NCBI GenBank assembly: GCA_001931905.2
Contig: MSJI02000198.1
Span: 1-27,353, forward strand
Source: Cladosporium sp. IMV 00045
Taxonomy: Eukaryota > Ascomycota > Dothideomycetes > Cladosporiales > Cladosporiaceae
Direction: 5' to 3'
DNA length: 27,353 nt
Shown here: piece by piece, positions 10,882 to 19,536 of the stretch
How positions within the stretch are numbered: position 1 is the stretch's first letter
How the letters are laid out: the number at the start of each line of letters is the position of its first letter
Notes under the pieces: model-generated
Told to the model about the DNA's origin: nothing
The model's database searches: none
What the model saw: only the letters and a program-made list of their open reading frames with translations
Position numbers and translations under genes: made by a program

Positions 10882-11375
10882 GACAGTTCAGATTTTTAGG
10901 TAGTGGTGTGGCTAAATTGTCAAGCTGTTCAGATGAGCGTAAGGAGGCTACTGGTGTCCTATGAGTGCAGATCAATGACGGCGGCTTCACGGATTACGTG
11001 CCTGATTTTAGCAGAATATTCTAGGGTTGTCGAGGTGGAAGATCAAATAATGAAGAAGAGTAAATTCGGTCTTCCGTGACTGTTTTGTATGGATTTGCTC
11101 GAAAGATACCATTCCTCGCCTGCCGTACGTGTAAAGGACGTAAGGCTGAGATATTAGCTTGATAGCTGGAATGATAAATTTAGCAGACTGCTAGCGTGTC
11201 CTTTTGCTGCACTGAAACCTCCTCTTGATATGTTGAACTTGGAGATTCGACTAGATGCGGTATCCAAGACACGAACAAACTTCTCCCAGTACACTTCGAG
11301 AAGTCGCTTGGGTAGTATGCTGGAGAAATGCAATGGTCCAGTCTTTACCTTCGCTGGAGCGTTCCCTTGACGAAA
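10882..11375. other. Convergent intergenic region
   Basis: A spacer of 494 bp between the OYE-like stop and the stop of the minus-strand Dabb gene. It is AT-richer than its neighbours and presumably holds both 3' UTRs. I see no gene, RNA or repeat. Confidence 0.4.
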
Positions 11376-11910
11376 TCAAAGCTTGGCCTCCGGCCATTCG
11401 CCTTCGGTGACGACGGTCATGACTCCGGTGCGGACTTTGCTGGTCGTCTTCTTGAGCTCCTTGTGCGCTGGGCAGTCCTTGTCATAGAAATCGTGGTCGC
11501 CGTGGTTTTTGAAGATTGACTGAGACATGACAGTATAGCCTTCACTCAGTGGAGATGTTGTATTCAAGACTCTCCGAGCTGCGTTGGAGACAATATATGG
11601 CTCTCCATTCTACAAAGTTGGGTCAGCTGGGCTGTGGCGAAGCATTTGTGTAGCACAAAACACTATGCCACGATGAGTACATACCCGCTTAGCACTTTGC
11701 TTCAGGACTTCGTATGCTTGCAGTACCTGTGTCAACGTCAGCTCGCTAATGGCCTTATGTCCTCACTTTCTTGCTGCTTACCTGGTCGATGTCTTCAGGC
11801 TTCGGCACTTTGAAGAAAGTCGTCCTTTTGACGTAAGACTGCGCCATCGTTGATGAGAACCGCTTCAGCAAAGGTACGCCTTGGGATCTGGGCAGTAAGC
11901 AAGGACGCAT
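11376..11910 (-). CDS. Stress-responsive A/B-barrel (Dabb) domain protein with possible dual targeting
   Basis: A small dimeric alpha/beta-barrel (ferredoxin-like) protein. Minus-strand exons are 11910 (or 11847)-11782, 11726-11685 and 11609-11376. The introns are 11727-11781 (GTAAGC..CAG) and 11610-11684 (GTATGT..TAG). From the ATG at 11847 the product is 113 residues, starting MAQSYVKRTTFFKVPKP; the family's conserved region FYDKDCPAHKELK is in exon 3. An in-frame ATG at 11910 adds 21 residues (MRPCLLPRSQGVPLLKRFSST). This stretch has no acidic residue and several Arg/Lys, and ends in an RFSS-like cleavage motif, as in mitochondrial presequences. The last three residues are AKL, a PTS1-type peroxisomal signal. 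The barrel fold includes some cyclases and lyases, but many members have no known reaction. Confidence 0.72.
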
Positions 11911-12434
11911 CTTGAATTTGACTATATGTATCTGTAGATGTATCTCACATGTAGGCTGAGGTCTGCGTCGCAAGGACCGAGGTCTCCTGAACTCCCGTCC
12001 CCGCAGCAGACTTCAGGGTTAGGGTTGGGGTTGGCTACCCATCTGCCAGGCTTCGTTACATATGGGCCTTCCTACGCATCATGTACTTTTACCACGTTTT
12101 GTTCTATCAGGATATCAAGACATGTCCATCTCTGCGTGTAGCGCCCCAATATTAACACTGCTCTGGCTTTGTCGGAACAAACTCACGCTTCCTCGTTCTG
12201 GACGCTTTACTGTCAAATCCGCCTTCCTTGGTTGATGAGTTTGTTGCAATCCTCGAGATACGCTCGCTCCTGTACATTAGAGAGTTGGCAAAACATGAAT
12301 TGTCGACGACAGTCAAAGACATATTGACGAAATGTCACGCGCGGATGCTCGTTCACCGGAGATTATGTCGTCAAGTCTCCGATGCCCCAGTCAATTCGGC
12401 TTCAAAAATGTGTTTCGCCCTCTTTTATAGATAG
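11911..12434. promoter_or_regulatory. Upstream region of the Dabb gene and of the Gln-rich gene
   Basis: About 520 bp between a minus-strand start and the probable 5' part of the next plus-strand gene. A TTAGGG-like tract lies at 12016-12034. An ATG at 12332 opens a 32-codon frame (MSRADARSPEIMSS...) that could be a first exon of the downstream gene, but no canonical splice pair links it convincingly. No other feature is recognised. Confidence 0.35.
12016..12034 (+). repeat. Short interstitial telomere-like tract (TTAGGG/TTGGGG)
   Basis: The tract reads AGGGTTAGGGTTGGGGTTG: one exact TTAGGG unit followed by a TTGGGG variant unit. TTAGGG is the usual telomere repeat of filamentous ascomycetes. 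It sits about 105-125 bp upstream of the first Dabb ATG. It could be a telobox-like protein-binding site, a scar of break repair, or chance. Confidence 0.5.
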
Positions 12435-12506
12435 GTTCTCTCTCGGAACTCGCACAATAATGAGTGTGTCGCCAGAGAAGTCAAGAGAGCCATTCAACGC
12501 GGCGGA

Positions 12507-13348
12507 ATGTACGCCCAAATCACGCAGCAGCATCGCGAGAATGTCGCCCAGCATCTTCAACAATGGGGCATTGCGAGACATATCCCCCAAGGCCAACTGG
12601 AACAGATGATCCAGGCCATCCTCGCCGGTCATCACGATGAGCAGATCTCGCAGGGTTTGACGGTCGCACAACTGCCCGTCGCAAACCAACATCAACCGTT
12701 TTCAATCCAGCACCAGCTCATGGCTTCCAAACACCATTTGGCTTCTTTCAAATCCCTGCAATGCCTCATTCACCGCTACCGCTACCCCTTCCGGTGTTGT
12801 CGCCACCCATACTGAGCGCGCCAAGTATGTTTCCCGTCGGAACTAACCTTGCACCGACCGTCCAGCATACCAGAACATTTTTTCCAGGAGGCGACCTGGT
12901 TCAGCAGAACCTTTCATACTCCGGACAGCAAGGTAACGCCACGTTCCAATACAATTCAAGTAGCTCCTCCATGAACTTCACGCCCGGCGCCCAACTTCCA
13001 TTATACCCACCTGCTCTTGGAAGCACTCAGTATCTCCAACAGCCAGCGCCTCCAATGCTACAGGCAAATGATACAGGGTTATTACATACCCAGGATCACT
13101 TGCTGCCGCAGGTACAGCAGCAACCAAGAACTGCACAACCACTAGGCTTTGTGGAAGTTGTGGAAGCAGAATCTGCCAGCCCATCACCTATGAGCAGCTC
13201 GCCATCACCAGATCCAGCATTCAACCCAGTTGTGCCGCCTCAAGAACCGCAAAATCCGCGTCTTGCTGGAGTCTTCCAGAACCAGCTTAATGAGGAAACT
13301 TATTTTAGTGATCCGCCGGGTATGCCTGATACCGGAGTTCGACGTTGA
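12507..13348 (+). CDS. Hypothetical Gln/Pro-rich protein, 5' end uncertain
   Basis: I do not recognise this gene. The first segment (open from 12435, first ATG at 12507) encodes a helical, Gln/His-rich stretch: QHRENVAQHLQQWGIARHIP, then QLEQMIQAILAGHHDEQISQ. A second segment in another frame runs to the stop at 13346-13348. It encodes a Pro/Gln/Ser-rich, probably disordered tail ending near NEETYFSDPPGMPDTGVRR. A 56-bp intron 12655-12710 (GTTTGA..CCAG, weak donor, pyrimidine-rich acceptor) joins them in phase, giving SQ-APAHGFQTPFG. The true start may be further upstream (open frame from 12435, or an upstream exon near 12332). The composition suggests a regulatory or nuclear protein, but no domain supports that. 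Its function is unknown. Confidence 0.45.
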
Positions 13349-13825
13349 GCGAGGAATTAGTTGAGAGTAGTAGCACGGCTTCGAAGCGTGATTTGGTTCG
13401 TGGGCCTTGGGAAGTTTCTGGATATTGAACGTTGGGGAGGCCGTGTCGTTGTTTTTTGTGATTTGATGACCTAGAGGAAAGGAATCAATAGCTTACTTAT
13501 GTGCGAAACGAATACTCCGTCACTCAGACTGACACTGATTTGCTGTAAAGAAACAGGGTGATGAGCAACATGGTGGTGAAATGTGATGGAGGAAAGGCCA
13601 AGCAAAGTCGCAAAGTCGAGGGGTTCATAACACAAGGGCGTTACCTCTTCGAAGATCATAAATCGGTCGGTGTGGTGCATTTGGAAAATGTCTTCGACGA
13701 CAAAAAACCCATAGGGCTCTGGTAGGCGCAATCGGGGCGCCCCGCCATTTCAGGCGGAACATGGCAACAATATCAATACAAATCCCCGACGGAGATGTAT
13801 AATCCAGCAAAGAAATTACAAACTT
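13349..13825. other. Convergent intergenic region with one protein-like open frame
   Basis: A spacer of 477 bp between the Gln-rich gene and the stop of the symporter gene. On the minus strand a frame open from about 13758 to 13471 reads like protein (for example YGFFVVEDIFQMHHTDRFMIF). It has no upstream in-frame ATG before an internal Met and matches nothing I recognise. It could be a relic, an unannotated exon, or chance. Confidence 0.3.
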
Positions 13826-15959
13826 TTAGGCAATGTGTGCGCTCGTCCCCTGCGGCTGAGTATTGACCTTGCCGCCTTTGACTTCTCCGTTGTCTCTGAG
13901 ACTGGCACTCTCGGGAGAACTTTGCTTCATCATGATCTCACCATTCTCATTCTCCGTGCCCTCGCCACTTTCGACCTCCTGGTTCAACTCATCGGGGTTT
14001 TGTGTGACCATCGGGGCGTATGGGATGTGACCCTCGTTGCGGCGGTTCGGAGGAATAAAGACGTCGAACCAGCGCGGGACCATGAAGCCGAGGAGGAAGA
14101 GAAGTAGCACGACATGGCCCACGCCAAAGCCCATGATATGAAGTGGGTTCTGTCGACCGACGAGAGGAGCTCCTGAGTTGATGAAGTCGGGGTAGGAGAA
14201 GGAATAGACGATGGCCAAGACTGGGCCAGACACGTATTTGACAAGAGGTCCCCAGAAAACGGGAATGTTCCAGTTCTTGCCCGTGCCTACGATGACGTTC
14301 AAGTCACGGCGGAGTTGCTCGCCCTGAAAACCATTAGTAGCTGAATCTGGGAGTTGCAGACGAGCTTGAACTTACAGAGTAGAATGCCAGATAGAAGAAC
14401 TTGGACAAAATAGCGTTGGAGCCAAATATCCATGGAGCACGAGCATCAGGCGTCTTGCTCAGCACAAGAGCGGCACCAGTGAAGATGAAGTAGATGGCGA
14501 ACCCAGTGATAGCGCCTGCCCATGCGTTGACGCCCTGGGCAATGGCACATCCGAGAATCTGACCGCCGAAGAAGGCGATCTGGTACAAGATGAAGGCCAC
14601 TTTACCAACCTGACCCTCAACATCTCTCCAGCGATAGACTGTGGTAGAAGTGACACACTCGCTCCAGACAACAAACACCAATGCCACGTTGTTCGTCCAT
14701 AAGTCGATGCCGTCAAGTAGCCAGTATCCAAACTCCGTGCAGTAAGGCAGAGAAAGAGCAAGGGAGAGCAGAGTCAGGCTGGTCACAACCACAGGGCGAG
14801 AGTATTTGATGCCAGTATCCATAGTCAAAGTGACGACAGCATCAAGCATTGCGAATAGAGAAGAGAAACCAAGCGTCATCAGCGTGAAGAATAGAGCCAC
14901 AGCCCAGAAGTTGGCGCCAGGCATTTGTTCAATCGCGGTGGGAAGTGTCTGAAAGCCAATGGAGAAGCCACCAACATCAGGAACTTCTGGTCCGGGAAAC
15001 ATTCTGGTGAATCCGACAACGCCATAGACAGCGAAAGCAGCGATGTTCTCAAAAGCCACGTTGCTGCCCACAATCGCCATTGCGTCGACCACAGCATTAG
15101 AATGCTTGCGGTTGTAGGACGCGTATGAGGTGAAGTAGCCAAAACCGACGCCAGTAGAGAAAAAGACCTGACCGCAAGCAGTCTGCCAAACAGCTCCGCT
15201 CGCGAGCTCAGAGCTTCTCCAAGTCGCCCAAAAGTACTTGACGCCCTCGCCTGCATTGTCCAAGGACAGCGAGCGGCCAACAAGAACAATTGTAATAACG
15301 ATGGGAAGACCCATAGTCCAGTAGACGACTCTGCCAGTCAGGCCAACACCCCTGAAGATACAGATCCAGACCAGGAACCAAGTAAACACCATCCATCCGG
15401 TGGTCTCTCCAATCATGGCCACGCTAGGAAAGACCACATAGCTGCTGTCATTGCCGCCCTCGCCAGGAGGAATCGGGTCCGGGTTTGCGACGACGTCTTT
15501 CATGAAATATTCCGCGGCGTTATCCCTCCACGGGAGCGGGCTGATAAAAGATCGGCGGAAATATCCCATGATCCAGGCCAGGTTCACAGCGAAGTAGGGC
15601 CCGACGACAAATCCGACGTAGATCAAATTAAGGCCAGTTGCCTTGAGCCGATGGTGCATTGTGTTGTATGCGACGACGGAGCCACCACGATAAGCCTGGC
15701 CGATGGCGATTTCAAGAATCAGAACGGGAATGGCGATGAGGAAAACGGTCATCAAGTAGGGTATGAACCACTGCAAGCCATAGTTGTTGTAGACCTGGGA
15801 TGGGTATCGGATCAGATTTCCCATGCCTGCACATCCACCCATTGCAGCAAGAAGGAAACTGGCACGAGATGGCCATTGATCTCTGCCATCAGCGGCGGCA
15901 GCCGGCGGTGGTGCAAACCACGCGCCGGCCTTCTTGAGAACACCCATAGCCGTCACCAT
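13826..15959 (-). CDS. Sodium:neurotransmitter symporter family (SLC6/NSS) transporter
   Basis: A 693-residue LeuT-fold sodium-coupled symporter in the plasma or an internal membrane; in animals and bacteria the family moves amino acids, amines and osmolytes. The minus-strand exons are 15959-14376 and 14323-13826, with a 52-bp intron 14324-14375 (GTAAGT..CAG). TM1 holds the family signature GNLIRYPSQVYNNYG (GNxxRFP-like), the broken helix that binds Na+ and substrate. It is followed by TM2 (IPYLMTVFLIAIPVLILEIAIGQAYRGG, quoted in part), about ten further hydrophobic segments and a charged C-terminal tail. The start MVTAMGVLKKAGAWF gives a short cytosolic N-terminus, as usual. Substrates of fungal NSS members are poorly known; amino acids are a fair guess. 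Confidence 0.92.
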
Positions 15960-17713
15960 TGTCGAAGTGTGGTCGATGGAGTTGTCCCCAGAAACGTGGG
16001 GAAAGTGATAGAGCCAAAAAGGGTAAAAGAACGAACAGCCTCAGAAGAAACCGCGAGACCACGAAACTTATGAAGAGCCTAACATGGTCATCTGTCAAGG
16101 CCTCGCTTGGCAGATTAGCGAGGCCCAGATAAATCCCACTTGTTCTTTCGTTGCATTCTTCGGCGCATCCGACATCCTACAGGCCTTGCAGGCGTCAGAA
16201 AAGCGGGATCATGGGCGATGTTACTTGAGCCCGGATATTGCGTGCTGCCCAGTAGGGTACTTCGATAGGTCCTATTGGGTCAGCATGTGGTGCTCCCAAG
16301 CACTAGTGATTGTCGAGCAGAACAGCCTTGCAGAATCCATGGCATGATGACCTAGAGCCAAGGCTCCTCGATAAGAGGTGTATATGGGCGGTAGAACGAC
16401 TTCTGGAGGCACCCCAACTCCGTGGAGTACTGCACCACTATTTCGGATATAGGATTCCTTGAGCTTCTGTCACCACGAAGGATGCATTATTCATTGCGAC
16501 TCGTTTGGTCCGTTCTTTGCTTGATGCCCTCAATCGCACAGACGTGAGGTGGAGTTGTCCAAGCAAGCGAAGACTCTTGGCTGGCGGAAAGTCATTCTTG
16601 GCTCTCAGCCATCGCCACCCGCGCACGCCACGCTCCGTTTTACGGCATCACTCACTCCCTCTTATTATTCGATACGATAAGTCACACCCTGCCGGCCAGG
16701 CTGAAATATACATGCCTCGGAGGCTACGCTGGCGAGTCTCGCTCATCACGGAGGTGCGGCATCCAGCCAAGTGACGGCTCACAATCCTTCTCGCCAGGAA
16801 CGTACCTCCTAATCCCTCCTACCATGGGATGCCTCCTACTCGGCTTGTAAAATCGCGCATCATGTCAATCGCGTTTTCAAGACCTAGACTGGCCGGTATT
16901 GCACGCATAGAATGATTTAGGGCGACTCCATGAGCGTTTCCGGGCTCGCCATGTTCATAGGCTGCCTGAACACAGGGAAGTGGGGACCATACCACGGTGG
17001 TGGGTGACCCCGGCGACATGGCGTGCATGGGAACGGTCTGGTGGGTAACCAAGGCGCTCGCACGTGTCCGGCATACAGGAAAAAGATTTCTGGAGAAAGC
17101 TTGCCTGGCGAGATATTCACCTTGCAAATAGGTCTTGTGGGACACCAGGCCAGGGTCAACAACCTTGACTGCTTATGGTCATCTGCACGCGACTTAGCTG
17201 TCTGGATCTGACCTTCTTTGTGATGAATCTTCCCAGGTCAGCTAGGCTATGTTGAAGAATTTCCCAGCCGACATTGGCCTTGAGGGGTCCGCGTTGCCGT
17301 ATAGAGGTACGCAGTCATGTCTCCATTGGGACGAGTCACGCTACGAAAGGTAATCATGAACCTCCTGTGCATTGGTGCTAGGTATGTGCCCTGCCAAAGC
17401 TGAACCAAAACCAATGCTGCTATTGCATGCCCTTCTCTTTGTTTGATCACCTTCAGAGTGTCGAAGTCAGACAGCCGCAAAAAGTCCTCACAGGGTTTCT
17501 TTGTTGAACAAAAGAATTGTTCGGCAGATATAATTCTGGCCGCTATCCTCTTTGTACTCAACGATCGCGAAAAGATGTCAAAGCAGCCATTGTCCACTGT
17601 AACAGCCATTAAAGGGAGAAGATTTCCTTTCGCTAGAGTGCTACCGAAGGTCTTTCTCTTAACCTCCAAGATCAACGCCCCGCCGAACAACATCTACAGA
17701 AAACAAGATCGAT
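15960..17713. other. Gene-poor 1.75 kb intergenic region
   Basis: The region lies between the divergent starts of the symporter (-) and the HELSH gene (+) and should contain both promoters. The open frames in it (longest about 148 codons, minus strand 17247-17693) lack recognisable motifs or protein-like composition. I see no tRNA, rRNA or clear repeat. CpA and TpG are normally frequent, so it is not a RIP-degraded element like the right edge. Confidence 0.45.
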
Positions 17714-19282
17714 ATGTGTGGTTCCAAGCGTCCATTTGCAGATTTTGCTGCGCCGCTATCGCCTTTCAAGCCGAGGAAAGAGTCTGTTGTAACGCCAACG
17801 GGACTCGATTTCCCCGTTTCTGTCGATGCTAATGACAATGCCGGTGAGTCCACCCCGATGATACTTCCTGCTACCACTTACAACATGAACAGAGGACCGA
17901 GCATTGCAGACCATATTGCTGCTGGCAGCAATTTTGCTGAGATAATGACCCGCATAAGTTCATTGACTAACGACATCCACCCAATTTTCAGAGACGAGAA
18001 CATTTGCCTTTGTCAGTACCTCGAGCCCCAATGTTGCCTCAGGCCTTATTACGCTACTTGTCGCGGAGAGGATCTCGGAATGACTAAAGCACCTCCCAAC
18101 GACTCACCATACCCGAAGGACAATGCGATCGTCCGTGCGATTCTCCAACTCGCCACAAACATCATCACTCACCCGGACGCCCTGCCATTTTGGGCGGGCA
18201 TTATCGAATGCGGTCTCTCAGAAGACCCTACCAATGTCTTCCGCGTGCATCCTCGTAAGCACCTTTCTCCGGAACGCGAGAAGACAACTCTCTGGCACCT
18301 GCGGCAATTCGCGCATCACATCCGCATCCACTTCGTGCTTATGGATGATGACTTGCAGGGTCTTCAAACCACCTTCCATGTCCAAGACGACGATCCTGAC
18401 TATGATCACACGAGAGACGGGCGCTTCTGTCATCCAAACGGCTATTGCAGCGCCGAGTGCGACAACGCATTGTACGGCTACAAAAACGGCAAACCGGCTA
18501 TCGTCAACTACCCTTTCCCGCACATCTACATGAACACGGGCAGCATTTACGGCCTGAACATGTCCGATCTCCTATTCATGACCATCACGGAGGCGAAAGA
18601 GTGTATTTTCCAGTCAGCCGTGACCCTGAGCCACGAACTATCCCACGCCCTCATGGAACTGTACAACCCCGGCCGCCCCCCAGCCCTGATGAACGACGAA
18701 CCCATCGCCGAGACGGGCATGAGCCTGGAAACGCACCTCTTCGGCGGCATGGTCAATCACATGGCCGAGAAGATCACCCACATCGCGCAATGGCCAAACG
18801 CCGACCTCTGGCATTATTACAACAAAGTCGGCACGCACATGCCCATCAACGCTTTCGGCTAACTCCCATGGTCGCGCGTCTGGCACGCCGACGCGGAGCG
18901 AGTCAGTCGTTTCACCGATCAGAGTTTCTGGGACGAGAAGGGGACGGGTGGGTATTACAAGAAGATGTGGCTCAGGCCGTACCACGAGAAGGCGCGCAAG
19001 CTTGAAGAGTATGAGAACTTTGCCTCGGGGCACGAGTCGCCTGCTGAGACGTCGAGCAGCAAGCGCCAGAGACTCAGTGTGTCTGGCATGGAACGTCGCC
19101 GCGCGCAGGTCGCTGCCGAGAAGTGGAAGCTGGCTATGAAGCGTAAGAACCGCTGGTACAGATGGAAGGAGAACACGCGCCAGCGTTCTGAGGAGCGTCT
19201 GGAACGCTGCAAGGATCGCTTGGATGCTTTCTGGACGAGTGTTACTGGACACTTTGACGATCGGGTCTTCTTGAAACGGTAG
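17714..19282 (+). CDS. Unrecognised protein with HExxH (zincin-like) motif, interrupted by an in-frame TAA
   Basis: I cannot name this gene. The first 382 codons run from ATG 17714 to TAA at 18860-18862. The same frame then stays open and protein-like (LPWSRVWHADAERVSRFTDQ, then a long basic region) until TAG at 19280-19282, 522 residues in all. Residues 307-311 are HELSH in VTLSHELSHALMEL, followed by NDEPIAETG (Glu329/Glu333) as a possible third metal ligand, so a zincin-like metallopeptidase fold is likely. The C-terminal part is Arg/Lys/Trp-rich and helical. Near the N-terminus, 17844-17894 (GTGAGT start, 51 bp, in frame) could be a small intron. The TAA may be a nonsense mutation, a read-through stop, or part of a non-canonical intron: it lies inside GCTAAC, which resembles a branch site. 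No signal peptide is visible. Confidence 0.6.
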
Positions 19283-19379
19283 GTCTTTTGCTATTTGATT
19301 GATTCTGATCTGCGTGCTTTCTGGAACAGAGCCACTCGGCATCTTGGTGGCTTTTTCTTTGAAACGGTAGGTCTTTCGT
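19222..19379 (+). repeat. Degenerate tandem duplication of the terminal coding segment
   Basis: Two diverged copies with a period of about 91 bp lie at roughly 19222-19289 and 19313-19379. Both begin with TGCTTTCTGGA and end with TTGAAACGGTAGGTCTTT, with a variable centre. In protein terms the first copy ends AFWTSVTGHFDDRVFLKR, and the second reads AFWNRATRHLGGFFFETV when translated in the matching frame. GGTAGGT at the end of each copy also resembles a splice donor, and ACAG at 19326-19329 resembles an acceptor, so the second copy could serve as an alternative last exon. Confidence 0.6.
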
Positions 19380-19536
19380 GTCCTGATTTTCAATTTTGTA
19401 TAACATGGAGATAGTTACTCGTGCCCTGAAACGTCATTCTCTGAAACTAATCGTAAGTATTTGCAAACCGTCCGGAGTCGCATGTACAGTCATTACAATC
19501 AAAATCAACAACACGTCTCGAACAGCAAAATGTCCA

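Noticed and set aside
12382..12609. Plus-strand frame starting MSVSPEKSREPFNAAE
   Set aside because: It has a good ATG (12460) but ends after 49 codons. The overlapping frame continues as a helical Gln-rich protein that joins the downstream segment, which is the better model.
16819..17145. Minus-strand frame of 108 codons
   Set aside because: The composition is not protein-like, no motif is present, and it is not continued by any splice-compatible frame.
17247..17693. 148-codon open frame on the minus strand
   Set aside because: It has an ATG but no recognisable domain, and it lies in a promoter region just before another gene's start. It overlaps an equally long open frame on the other strand, so it is probably chance.
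18638..19393. Long minus-strand frame (251 codons) opposite the HELSH gene
   Set aside because: It mirrors the plus-strand coding frame, is rich in R/L/V as expected of an antisense shadow, and has no motif. The plus-strand frame has the conserved HExxH region.
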